From Phoebastria nigripes (taxonomy: Eukaryota > Chordata > Aves > Procellariiformes > Diomedeidae), in assembly GCA_035582835.1 (NCBI GenBank), contig JAYKAV010003266.1:721385-785384 (forward strand): a stretch of DNA of 64,000 nt, given 5' to 3'. A program made the translations under genes and the position numbers. The notes under the pieces are model-generated. The model saw only the letters and a program-made list of their open reading frames with translations. It was not told where the DNA came from and searched no databases. Positions 49,961 through 63,127 of this stretch are shown here, in pieces; within the stretch, counting starts at the first letter, position 1, and the number at the start of each line of letters is the position of its first letter.

Positions 49961-52900
49961 GCTCCTGCCCAGGTCAACAGAAGATAAAGAGAAGAGCTCT
50001 GAGATGCTGGTGGCCAATGTCTGTTCCTGATGAGAGAGGTCTTACGCTGGATATTTTGGTTTAATTAGCACACTGCCTGCAAATATTACTGTATATATGT
50101 ACTGAAACAGAGAAAGGATCATTTCAATTCATGTTGTACGGTTTGGCCTTAAGTTTCCTCTATAGTGAATTATTAGCTTGGTGAGAAATACATTTTGTCA
50201 TTTCCTACATCATAAACATTTATTTCTAGTGCTAATTAGAACAGATTCATTGTTGCAGAAGTTATAAGGATCTATAAAAGCTTGCAGTTGTTTCACTAAG
50301 CACTCTACATGCAGCTGTGCCCCCACAAATCTGGAATACAGTAGCAGATGGCAGGTATTATTGTACAATTAGCCAGAAAGGCTGGGTTATCCGCTTACCT
50401 GGGTAATTAAGGAGTTCGGAGAAAAATGTTCCGCTAAGGCAGAAATATTAATATTACATCCCTTCTGCCTAGGCAGCTTCTGCTTTTGAGCCTTACGTTC
50501 ACTTTTGGTTTTGAAGGCAGAAGTACAAGGGATGGCACAGAAAAGGAGCTTTCCAATTGCCCATGTGTTCAAGGGATTTTCAAGGCTTGGAGGGTTTTTT
50601 CTGGTTGTTTTAACAAGGGCTAAAACCATTTTGCTGTTGCTTTCTGGTGCTCTGGTAGTAACCAGAAACATTATTTTCATCTGTGTTTTCTGAGTATTAT
50701 TATTAGCATGGTTGTGCTCGACACAGTCAGTAAATGCTGGGGAATAAAATNATATGTAAAATGTTTAAGACACAAGAACCTATGTAGCAAACCTTAGCCA
50801 CAGAGCATGTTTTTCCTTCTGGCTATAAGCCCCAGGGACGGGGGATGTTTCAGCAGCTTCTCCATCGTTTCGACGCACACAGCTGGAGGACGGTTTGCTC
50901 AGTGCAGAGGTGACTCTGGGCAGCAGATCCTATAGGCATCATCAGATTTAAAGCCTAGTGCCATAATGCAGTGCTCTGCTGATGGGAAACCTTTCACACT
51001 GGTACAACGTGCACCATAAATTACTGCAGGTGAAAGCATCCCAAATGCCAGCTGATAACCAGCCGGCGCTGACGTTCCTGCCGTGGCGGGAGCAGGGCCG
51101 GGGGGACCAGCAGAGAGACGCAGCTCTTGCAGACACCCCGGCCCTCAGCCGAGTCCCAGGGCTGGTGCGAGGCACAGGGCAGCCCAGGTTTGTCTCCTCT
51201 GCTCTTGGAGGCCTGTCCAAGGAGGGGGGTGAAGGTGGGCTTTGGTGCTAGAGGTTTGGGTGGGGATTGAAAGAGGAAAAGCTTAAGACTGGGCATGGCA
51301 AATGCAGACATACCTGTGCAAACCAACCTTGAAATCGTGGAATTTGGCCCTTCCTGATGCAGCACGACATGTCAGCAGAGGTGTGCAGAAATACCTTAGC
51401 TTTTGTCATACACAGAACTGTACATGTGACCCCATTTCTGCTTTGACTCCCCTACTTCATGTAGTATTTACACTGGCATAGAGTGGGTGCAGAAATAGTT
51501 GTAACACAAACCGAGAGGAAAATATTGAAATTAACATTAAAAGTCTTGCCTAATTTTGTCTTGGAAGACATTGGACCAAGTTGCTGTTTTGGTTATAGTC
51601 AATAACTCTGTTCCAAGGTACATTGCTAGGATCATCTGCAGAGTGAATAAAGTTCACAGGCAGACTCCCAGCCTGATGAAGACGCAGTTCAGCTCAGGCT
51701 TTAACGTGCAATATTCCTCGTAGAGTGATGAGCTCTGAGCCGATAGCGGGGCAATTTCTTCTCGGGATCTCATTTGGGCCAAAAATGAAAAATGTAGCTG
51801 CTAATTTAATTGTCTACTGAATTGCCTTTCTCAGAGCTGGCCCAAAAATCAATGCATGGAGATATGTTGGCTGCATGTACCCAACATTATATATACCCCC
51901 AAATACACCCGCATCTACTTTTAGTCAATTGCAAAACAGTGTAAGATGATAATAAAGACTGAACACAAATAGGCTATTTGGCTGAAATATCTGTAATTTA
52001 AAATGTGAATGTTCCTGCTTCCACGGGAGCTGAAATGAAAGGTCATGCATTGCTTGCTGGCAGCACGAGGCGGGGGTAGGGAAGGCCAGTGAGCAGCAGC
52101 AAGCGTGACAGTGGGTCTGCCACGTGAGAACTCGCACGGTGAGCAAATCCATGCCCGAGTGGGGAAATATCCCGAGGAAAGGACTGCATGGTGTGAAATA
52201 CAAGCCCTGGAGAGCTGCATGGTGCTTGCTGTTGGGGTGAGTTTTAATAATGAACTTGAGGAGCCAAACTGAGCTGGGCAGAAAGGCAGTTTTGACTGGT
52301 GCAACAACACCCGACAGAGCACAGCGCGGGCTGGACCCAAAGGGAGTCGGGGACTGTCTCCACAGCTGCTCGGGCCCTGGACGAGCGCAGAGCACCGCAC
52401 ATTTCCTAAGGGCTGACATGGGCCGGTAGCATCCCGCTGTCACGGTTAATCCCAGCCTGCAGTACCGTGTGATCCTGGCTGCTTTACAAGGCAGGATGCA
52501 GCAGGGCTCCCGGCTCATCTCCACGTCAGTTGTTCCTTACGCAGGAGAGAAGTGGAGGCACAAGAACTGGTTTGGTTGTCAAGTGTATTATTTCCCGTGA
52601 GCAACATTACCCATGTTTTGTTGCTTTAGCTATTTAGATCACTTAATTTGTTTCAGACTAATTACTACTTCATTATGGTGGCATGCCTACTGCGAGCACA
52701 ATTTCAAAGAATTTTAAAAATTTGATATGCGATATAGTCCTTGAGCTTTGGGCCAGACTTTTGCTTAATAATTTAATTTAAAATTCATGTGAACCCCCCA
52801 AGCATCACAAGCTCCCTCTGGAAGTCCAAATGTGTTTCTCTCTGAGCATCACTTGCGTAGCCCTCAGTACTTGTAATGTAATGTAACGCACGATGTAATG

Positions 52901-53960
52901 TGAAAAATGCTATTTTCTCATCAAGAGCGCAATGTCAGAATTATTTTCCTCCTGTTCTTTAAGATACCTGTGCTTTCCCATCCTCCATTAAATGTCAGGT
53001 CACGCTGGGTATCCAATCAAAGCTGGAGCCGTTTCAGATACCATTTCACATAAGAACAGGGAGAAATGCTGAATTTTTATCACCTTTTTTTGAATTGAAA
53101 CCTCCAGGACTGAGAACAGATATATCCAGCCCACAGAAAAACAACGCTGTGGCTGCCTGCACCCACCACCGCGGCGTGCCCTGAACAAACCCTGCGCGGA
53201 TCTCATTGCCTCCTTCATGCACTATGTTCCACTGAATTAAGCTCAAAGATTAAAGCAATAAGAAAATAAAATTGAATTAGGTTGATGAGAATGCAAATAA
53301 TGTCATTTGTAATTAGATCTTTTGTTTTCCCATTTCATCCCCTGCTCTTTTATAGTCTTTCTCTTTCCAGCTTTTGTGTCTTCTCCTCATCCCTCTTGAA
53401 TTTTTTTTAAATCCCTTGCTAAGCTCTGAAGAACACATCTGCATTATGTAATCCTCAGACAAATAATTAACCGAGAGCAGCCGTGGCAGCAGAGCCGGCC
53501 GAGGATGATAATCTTTCCCTGGCATTGCTGCTGCCTCAGGCTCCAGATTCTGACTGCGGCATCCCCCAAAGCCCACACAAACACACCAAACCCACTGTTC
53601 CCAGCAAGGGCACTGCAGGCAAAGAGGATTAGCCCCGTAAAGCCATATAAACCAGCAAGCAGCGTATTGTGCTGTTGGAAACCAGCCTGAGTTGTTCTGC
53701 TAATGCTGCAGTGGAGGCTGGAGAGCAGCCGGGGGAGGACACCCCGCGCCCTGTGCTCCCCCTGACCNAACCCCCCCAACCTCCCAGGGCTGGTGGGTCT
53801 GTGGCTGCCACCTTCCCCTTGCTGTCCTGGGCCCCCCCAGAAATGCAGAGACTCATAACTCCGGCTGTAGTCTGTAAACCTCCGTCGTCGCCCCGGGAGG
53901 AGGCTTCACCAGCCCGAGCACCCGGGTCTTCAAGGAGCGTCACCAGCACAGACACCTGAA
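49961..53960. other. Intergenic DNA, AT-rich background, no gene seen
   Basis: AT-rich parts are at 50040-50340, 51400-51960, 52570-53000 and 53230-53480. A short degenerate TGTAATG repeat is at 52872-52901. Isolated Ns are at 50751 and 53767. Confidence 0.5.
52872..52901 (+). repeat. Degenerate TGTAA(TG) short repeat
   Basis: TGTAATG-type units occur four times within 30 bp, one as the variant TGTAACG. Confidence 0.7.
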
Positions 53961-56900
53961 CCGGGGCCAGGTGGCAGAAGGCTGACGGGCCATGGCTGCA
54001 GTTCCTAGTACTTGATGTTTTTGCAAGGCAGGAACTGGAGGGAAGTACCTTTAAATGAATATAACGTCTACCCTAGCTACATGAGAAGAGCTGATGCCTT
54101 TGTGGACCTGACAAAGTGAGCAACTGGGTCAACAATTGAAGGCACATACAATTCATCTGCAATGAAAGTCCCTTTCATGTTGCCTGCTCTCACTGCAGTA
54201 CCTCAGCATTGAGCAGAGACCTCAGCCCACCTGCGTGTCGCTCCCACACGCTGGTTTCCACACCAAAGAGCTGCTGTGCACAGGGGACGGTGACGTCTCG
54301 TAGCAGAGCTGCGGACAGAGACTGTGAGCCTCTGGCCCACTCAGAGAGAGCTTTAAGAACAAAAAGGGGAAATATTTGTTAGACTAGCAGCACTGTTGGG
54401 TTAAAACAGAGCCTTAGAGTGTTTACAGGGGGAACAAAACCCACGAACCCCGGGGAGGGGAGAGGGAGGGAAGGGAAGCATCACCCCGCTCTCTGGGCAC
54501 ACAGTGCAGGGGCTGCCCCGCTACGGCAGGCAGCCAGCTCTGGGCTGTCTGTCCTCTTTGGAGACCGACTTCAGACCTTACGTCTTGGATGTGTGACAAA
54601 TGGCTCAGAAAAAGTCAAGAAGCCCGAGGTGGTTCGGGGCACCACGTGTTACTGCGCCCAAAGCCACATTAGAGGAGCGAGGGCAGCAGGGGCTGGGGAG
54701 CAGCCGTGCTCTCCACTGTGTCAGGCAGGGCTGGGGAGCAGCAGCTCCCACCAGAAGCACAACGACCTCAGGGGGATTTTTCACTCAGCTTTGCAATTCC
54801 GTAGTCCCAGCACCCACGTGCTGCCATGTCTCCCAGGCCGCTCTTGCTCTTGGATGTCCACGACTGTCAGTGATTCCTGTTTTGTTTTGCAGCAGTGGAG
54901 GGTAAAACCCAAGCATGCAGCTCGTGGCTGGTGTGCAGAAACCAACGGGAATTCGACCAGGGACCAAAAGAAAGAGAAGAGCAGCACCGTCCTCTGGGTA
55001 CTCAGAGTTCCTTACGTAGCGGCTGCATGCATGGAAGGCTCTGATCAAATTACCTCCCAAGCACACTGACTATATTTGCCTAGAAGCCTAGCTTTTATAA
55101 CTGCATTTTTTTAATTGAGAAAGATGACAGCTCAGTTTTCAGGATCCTGTTCCAGCTCCTGCCAGGCTGCTTTTATCACCCAGCTAACACTGCTCCCATT
55201 CATTCATACCTGGATGTTTTTGCTGTCGCTGGTGTTCCATGATTCATACTTTTGGTTTCCCTAAATTGGATTATTGCAATCCGAGGCCTTTTGGGCTGCC
55301 CACAGACTGTTCTGGCACAGCACAGTGCTGTAACTCAGTGTAACACGCAGAAATTTCAGCTCTGATCCCTGTTACGGTTAATCTTCATCCACTTCCTTGC
55401 AGAGAGTGGATTGAGCTAATGCTATATGGGATGCTCTGCCCTGCTCATCCTGCAGGAAACCCGCTCCGTCCCCTTATCATTCATGTAATTTTGAAGCAGC
55501 CGTCGGGTTACAGAGCTGGGGCATGTCCAGTTCATGAGCTTAGCCAAACTCTGAACTTACAAATAAAACACCACCAGGTTAAACAGAATTTTCCCCTTCT
55601 GAGCTGAGTTGTTCTTGGTCAGGGTCCGCCCGTGGTTCTGCTGCAGCAGCTCACGCCCCCTCCTCCACGCTCACGATAACGCCGTCCCTGGGCTGACTTG
55701 GTGGGACCATGCCAACAGCCCAGCCCTCAACCTGCCACTGCCTCGTTCAGCAAGTGGTATCTAAAACACTGGTGTATGTACATGGAAAATAGGACATAAA
55801 CATCTGAGTGGGGGAATAAAAATTGTTTTCCTTTCCATTCCCCTTTATAGTAGTTTGAACTGATTTCTAGTTTGTCATTGGTAATTAACAGCAGACATCA
55901 CTGCTTCTAATTCCTCATTTTATTGTCCTCTGATGCAGAACAATTTCCGTGGTATAAGAGCATTTGCCAGCTGTGCCACACGCTCACATGGGTGGGAGAC
56001 TACATGGCGTTCACTTTGTAAAGAACTATTAAAAGTGACTCCAGGAGTCAATAAGCTAACAGCTTCACTTCGGCTGCTTTATCAGTATTGATTCAGGTAA
56101 TACTTATTTATCTTAATCCTATGCCTCCGGCAGCTGCCAGTTTAACCCTTTGGAGGAGGCATGTTATGGAGTCAGGCGGCCGCCTGGCTCCCAGGCTGCT
56201 CCTGTAATGAAATTCCTTAGTGATTTTCTGCTGTGATAGCCCAGGCACTCTCACCCGATGATCGATAGGAAGCAAAGATAGATGGCAGAGCAAGCAGCCC
56301 CTCTCTGGGAAGGCGGGATGCAAGCACTGATCCTGCGCAGAGGCAGCGGGGCCGGGAGGGACCGGAGCATCCCCATGCCCAAACCCCATCTGGGTGCTGG
56401 CACCCTGTCCCCCGCCGCCCTGCAGCCAGGGTCCTCCCCCACCTCCCTCTCCCCCATCCAGGCGGTATCCTTCACTGCACTGGCTTTCTGCTAGGACGTT
56501 TGCGTGTGGCATTGCTGGGCTTGACGCTGCCTCTTTACTTGCCTTAACCTCCTATACAATACCTTCCTCCTCCTTTGACTCGCCAGACCCAGCAGTATTA
56601 AACACTAATTTCCCATTTATTCTCAATAAAAAACGTTCTTTAACTCCTAATAACTTTCCTAAAGCCATAACCTGCTTTGTCTGTTGTTTAATAGGAAATC
56701 AATATTGTTGTAATACAATGAAATTAGCATTGATTTATCTCATTCTAACTGGCAGCTAAACCAATAAGGCATTAGTCCACGTGCTCCTTCCAGGAGGTCC
56801 ACTCGGCTTCTTCAAGCCTGATGTGTTTCTCTTTGCTAATAATTAATTACAAAAATCTGGCATAAGGCTTGCAAAGGGGATTAGACAGAATAACTACTTG

Positions 56901-58200
56901 CAGCAGTTTTCAAAACTAATGCAAAAGTGGAACCTGTCAAACTGAGATGCGTTTTAAGCATGTTCATGCTAGCAGGCACAGGCTGCCTAAGAACAGGGAG
57001 GGCTTTGCTTGCCAGGGGCTGGGTGAGGGGGCAGAAGCCACTGGCACATTGCTCCTGCTTGTCATGGGCATTTCAGCTGGATTGGCAAAAGCATGCAGAG
57101 CCCTCGCCTCTGGATCTCGGGCAAGGAGGCACGGCCAGGGTGCCTAGAGAGCTTGAAGAGGGCTGATGCCATAGCCATCTAATTGTCATCATTTGACCTC
57201 CCTGATGCACACCCTACGGGTGCCTGTTCTTCCACCAAAAACATGCGTTTAGAGGGAACTCTCCATCCGGGAGACAGGAGGCTTCACTGCAGAGGGAGGT
57301 TTGTGTTGAGCAATGGTGCTGCTACTGCCCCGGCTGCACAGGTGAGGGTCTGTCCCTGCCACATACGCAAGCAGCAAAACGCAGGCTGGAGATCTGAGCT
57401 TGAGGTGTCCATGCCGTGCTATGAACGCTTAATTGGCTAAACAGCTTCTGTAATTGCATCAGTAAAACCTGCTGCACGAGCCTCCCCTAACCTCCTGCTT
57501 CAGGGTGTAAATTGTCCATCCCACGGGATCGGGTTGGACCTGCGCGCCCTGGGATCGCACACCTGGCAGCACAGGCAGAGGGAAAGGACCAGTGCCTTGT
57601 CGCTTTGCTGGAGCTTTTGCTCTAATGGCTGGTGGTGGATCAGCCAACAAGAAATCAAAAGGTAAAAATGGACTTCTGGCCAAGGAGAAAGGACATTTGT
57701 CTCTCACTCAGAGGACTGGGAGAGCTATTTCTCATTTTAATAATGCAGTGATTAACTTTGAGGCAGGAGGGAATACTCCTCTGACACAGGAATGCTCTCG
57801 ACTGCAGTTTACATGGGATCTACAGTAATTCTGTTGTATTAATATAATTACTAGACAATCCATTTCAATAACATAATCATGACCCATATTTCATTCCTCA
57901 ATTACTGTTCTGATGAGAACAGTTTCTAAGCCATAACCTCCTCACAAACCCATCACTAAAATGATTTTTAAAAGAGAACAATCCAATAATTACTCTCACC
58001 ATGTTAAGCCAATTAGCCCAGTGGCAACGGAGCAGAAAGGTATTTTTCTTACTGGCTACTCGTCAGCAGTGAAAAGAGAAGTTTCAGCGAAAGAACACGT
58101 CCTTCTTCAGAGGCCTTTTTTAAAAACTTTCAGTCTTTCAAATAATGAACACGCTGGGACAAATCAGCCCTGAGCAGCAGAAGACAACGCACTGACCGAG
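53961..58200. other. Intergenic DNA, mixed composition, no gene seen
   Basis: A 216-codon frame (54419-55069) lacks any recognised domain. A partial duplication of a GGGGCTGGGGAGCAGC word lies around 54688-54745. AT-rich islands are at 55780-56110, 56560-56960 and 57830-58150. The last holds a perfect palindrome ACTGTTCT/AGAACAGT at 57904-57923. Confidence 0.5.
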
Positions 58201-61200
58201 TTGCTCTGGCAGAGAGTTACAAGTTGGGGTTTGTCCGGTCCCGTCTCCCCCACCACATCCCATCAGCTCCCCCCACCAGGTACCATGTGGCGATGCCCCT
58301 TCAGGGAGCATTTCACTGACCCAGGTGGAGACCGGTGCGTGACGCACATAAGACTTGCCTGGGCTGCCAGGCGCTGCTCATCGCTCCCCGCGCCCCACTG
58401 CTTTCCTGAGACTCGGCTCCATAGCCCTGTTTCTCCAGTCCTGCAGTTCTGCCTTGGCTGCCCTTTCCCATTTAACTGTGGCTTTTGCCAGTATTTTTCC
58501 TGCTGCACCTCCCTGCGCTTCCGCAGCGCTGGACAAGCTGCCGCTGCAGAAATCTTCTTGCCTGCCCCTCGGCCAGGAGCTGCTGCCTGCTCTGCGGTGA
58601 GGCTGTGCCATGGGACCGTGAGCCTGTGCAGCCTGATGTCTTGCTCACATGGCGTACTGCCCTGCATCCCTACTCCTGTCACCTACCGCGGTTTAGTGCT
58701 GAGGATGACCCCGGTTTTGGCCAAACGCTGTTTCTGCAGCCAGTGGAGGGAAGGAGAGGGTTAGAGAAGCCGACAGCTGTGCTCACGGACGACTGAGCCT
58801 CCTAATTACACCCTCGTTAGGAGCTCTCACCGCTTGCTTTTGCCTTCCAACCGTCTGCAGCGCTGACAAGCCGCCTCGCCAGGACACGGTTCACATGAGG
58901 CAGGGCACCCACCCCTCTGCCAGCAGCTGCAGCCCCCTGGGAGCCCAGGCGCCCCGGGGATGGGCACAGGCAGCCCGGCTGCAGGCTCTGCTGAGCAGGG
59001 ACCCTGCGGGGGCAGCTCCCCAGCCNGGCGCAGGCAGCGGGTGCTCAGTGGGACGCTGTCTCCGTGGGCAGGTCTAAGTCTGCCCTCAGCTCCGTGTGAG
59101 CAATCGCGCTGTTGGGATGCTTGTTTCACTGCCCAGGAGCTGGATTTTCCCCAAGCAACATGTGGGGAAAAGGAAACCCACGCATGTTTTTGACACCTTA
59201 TCCGAGCAAAATATAAGATCTAAACTTTTGGACTCTCCCTGTCCCAGAGCCTGGTCTGTTCTCGGTTGGCACGGGAGCCCTCCTGCAGGTCTGACAGCCA
59301 CCCTCACGCCTCTGTTCCTGGGGTATTACCTGCTCCAGACACCAGCCCTAAACGTTCTAAATTTAAACAAATTACATTTCCAGCTGTTCAGGAGATCACA
59401 GCAACATGTGAGGGATGAATCCCACTTGCCTCAGCACTGAAATTAAAGAGCAGAAATACGATTGTTTGCCATAAGAAAGCAGTTCAGAAAGATCCATATT
59501 ATACATTATCATGTTATACATGATGGTTTTGCACTGCAGTCCTCCGAGATCGTAAAGAATAAAATCTTAACAACATTCTCTCCTGCATTAATCATTTTAA
59601 GCTGATCCTACAGGATACAAGGGCAAATTAAATTCTATTTGCAATTTCATGCATGACGCACAGGCGCGGACGATGCCTGAGCTAGCAGTTTTTCAGTAAG
59701 ACAAGCGTGTAAGTTGCAATTATGCAGTTACTTTCTCCCATGTGCCAATACTCTTATTACTGACAAATTTATAAATGAAAATGTATGAATGGTATTAAAT
59801 TCACCTTCAAGGATGTAGCAAATTAAAATGAATAACTTGTAAGACTGTATTTGAAGAAAAACACTACTTTTAATGGTTAAAATGACAAATGGAAACTCTG
59901 TGCCTTTCCAGGGCTGCCTGTATAGCCTGCTCTCCTTGCGTGACCTGATGTGCCCTGCAGAGACCAGGAGGCTCCGACCCCCACCCGTGCCCGGGCGGCT
60001 GTTGCAGGCAGCTGCCCGCTGCCGGCAGGCACCCGCTGGAGGCGAGCGCGGCATCTCCCACCCGGGCTGCCAGCAGCGGGGGGGCACGGGCGGACACTGG
60101 CTCTGGTGGGATGGGGTGTTCAGGAGCTGAGACCCTGTCCCAGTAAACTCCCATCAGAAGCACTGGGTGAGAAACCCTGTCCCGAAGCTGGCAGGGCCAT
60201 GGGTGCAGGCAGCTCGCGGGCAGCACAGGGATGGCTGTTCAGGACAGCAGCCCTGGCCCAGGTGGGCTTTTCCAGACACTTTTGGCTTCTAGCACTTCCA
60301 GGGTGCTTTCTTCTCCTTCTTAAACTGTAAATAACTGGAGGAGCCCAGCGATGCAGAACAGTCCAGTGCCAGGGCTGCAGAGCCCCACACCTCATTAACA
60401 GCTTCTGAAACAAAAGAAAGCAAGACCTCTTTTTTTCCCCTTAGCATTTCAAAGATCCTTTCATTACTGTCAGAAAAGCACAGGGCTCCTGCTTCCACCT
60501 CTCTCACTCCCGCTCCAGTGGCTGGACCATGCAGCCGTGCAAGGGAGAGCCGCTGTCCCCGCACAGAGACGGGGCATCTCAGCAAACCCACGTGGCAGCC
60601 TGCATGGCCTTTTAGCAAGCCCCCGAACACCTGATGGAGCCGAGCTGGAGGTCCCTCTCCTGCAGAGATTTACAGTTACCGTCTGACCTGTTAAGGCAAC
60701 AGTCTGTCACTTCTGCAAGATTAACTGTATCTATTCAGGCTGACAGAGGCTCATGCTGCTAATTTTACATGATCTACAGCCCTAATGTCTTCTCACTTTT
60801 GGAGATGTGCAAGAAGTGCAGCATATGTAAGCTATGGTATTGCTGCATGGTCTTTCTGAGCAGTGCAGAACGGGCATTTATTAAAGGTTTCTGTCTAATG
60901 CACACCTCATGAGAGACTGCAGCCCAGGTTTTTGTTTATTTTCCATCCTGCATGACTGAGTCCCAGACAGCCTTCTCCAGCCTGAAGGCAACTGGGACTT
61001 TTTTGGATCAAGAACAATACTGATGCAAAGTTCCAGCCTAACTTCACTAATCAAACACAACAATTTCTAAGCAGCAGCTAATTACCAGCTGCCTGGGTCC
61101 CTCATAGGGGAGAGCTTGAAAAGCAACAGCCACAGGTATGGATGCACATGGGGAAGCCAGCAGCAGTCAGCCTGGAGGAGCCCAGTGACTCATACAAGGT

Positions 61201-61853
61201 GTCTTGGCATAGCATGAACGGTCTGATGTTGATTCAGGGTTTTAAACAGGAGCAGCACTAGGAAAGCAAAGTAATAATAGAGGTAATAATAATCCAAGCA
61301 TGCTCACTGCCTGTTTGTAGGGTCAGCAGTGCCCTTGATGTGCTGACACTGCTCTGCGTGAGCCATTTCATTAGGCACAAAAAATGTCTGATTCACCCCT
61401 CAAGCTCCCTGGCACATCTGTGGGGAAGGATTTGTTTCCCTGGGGCTGCCCAACCCCACACGATGCAGAAGTCGGAGGAGCTGCTGGCATTGCCTGTTTG
61501 CAGCAAGGCTGGCATCCCCGACTCCCTGAGCCATCTAGCACACTTCATGGTACCCAGCTCGTCCTTCTCAAATGGCTTCTTGGCTTCCCTTGCACAGCGT
61601 CTGCACGCGGCTTCCTCGGTGGCAGGGAAGGGCAAGGGGAGAACTGGCAAAAAGTCTCCAAGTTCTCCTTTTCAAGCTTCACCACAGCACTAACAATTTT
61701 AAAAATGCTGTTCTTGGTTTTGTTGTTTCCTTTTTCCAAGGTCCCAGCCCCTGCAGTTGAGTGATGACGCGAGTTTCTCACTCCAGCTTTCATGGGGTAA
61801 ATGTTCAAAACAAATGAAGCGAACTGGAGGGAGGGAAATGGTGCAGAGCTGGT

Positions 61854-61891
61854 AAGTAGGATGTCTCTCTGGAAGTAGGATGTCTCTCTGG
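61854..61891 (+). repeat. Exact tandem duplication, 19 bp x 2
   Basis: AAGTAGGATGTCTCTCTGG occurs twice head to tail, and the next three bases (AAG) begin a third copy. Confidence 0.95.
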
Positions 61892-63111
61892 AAGGCACAT
61901 TTGTTACAGGTTACAGAGAATAAGGAAGGGGTACCTAGTGGGTACTTGGACCAGTATCTCGCACACCCTTCCCACACTCCATCAATACTAGCCAGCTCTG
62001 GAGAGAGCACAGGAAAAGGGCCAGATAACAAACCTTCGTCTCAGAGAAATGCCTTAAACTTCCCTTCGGAGGAATTAAATTCCTGGCTAAGTACTCCCCA
62101 GCCAGCCAGCTCCGTGATCTCCTGTCCCTCTCCATTGCACAGCATATGCTGATCATGCTCCATGCAAAAGTTCAAAGCCATTTCCAGATGCATTTGTAAG
62201 GAGGCCTGTGTTAATCAGGTTATAATGTAATATGCTTTTTAGTCCTCTGGAGGGGAAAGTTACACTTTTCTTCAAAGCAGTTTTCTCTGATAACTTATAA
62301 CCTTTCCCCCTCCACCTTTCTCCTCCTTCAGTGTTACTTCCCCACTGGGAGGAAGCAATTTTTGTGAAGTTATCATGTACAATATCATACACCAGACTCC
62401 TCCGCTTTGGTCTTTCTCAGTGCACCAGCTGCAGCAGAGCCCTGAAAACACACGGGGCCCAAAGCACTGGAGCAAGTCCCACGCGGGTACTGCAGCTCCT
62501 GCCCTGCTTCTCCTGCCGGGTCCCCCCGTGCCCACCTTCTCGTCCCCATGGGTTTTTTTCCCCTCTGCATTATCTTAGATTAAGAAACTCATTGCCTCAG
62601 ACTGCAAAAAGCTTGGTAAGACCCTGGAAAGGATCAGGCATCAGTACAGATCACAAGGCAGCCTGGAAACCTGTGTGTGCTTACAGTGCTCTCCAGTCCC
62701 TCGCATCCTTTGTTTGCCTCCGCTTCTCCCTTCTCTCTCCCCGCTCTGTGTTTGTTATTTATGCCTGCAATTAGATCAGCCAGCTCTGCAGCGCGTTCAG
62801 GAGGACATTTGCATGAGAGATTATCTGCGAGGCACAGCAGCGCAGTGCTGTCAGGATCTGCCTCCCACACACCCCGCGCCAGCTCTGCAGGAGCCCCTCC
62901 TGCCCAGGNACCCTGCGGGAGAGGCCACCAGCCCAGGCACACAGCTGCCCCATGGAGCGAGACCCCTGCAGCCCCCCAGGATGCTGTGTCAACACCGCTG
63001 GGCTGGGACCAGGAGCCCCCAGGCTTATCCCGAGGAGCCTGTCCCTGGGTCCCCTCGCCCATGGGCAGGTGCTCTCCTGTGTCAAGCAGTGACCCTGCTG
63101 CAGCTGGGCAC

Positions 63112-63127
63112 AAAAAAAAAAAAAAAA
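63112..63127 (+). repeat. Poly(A) tract, A16
   Basis: Run of 16 A following CTGGGCAC. No obvious retrocopy precedes it. Confidence 0.9.

Noticed and set aside
54419..55069. 216-codon plus-strand frame
   Set aside because: No recognised motif of LINE reverse transcriptase or any other family, and an irregular composition.
57592..57828. Lysine-rich 78-codon frame as a possible small gene
   Set aside because: No homologue recognised and no transcript signals. It is similar in length to many chance frames here.
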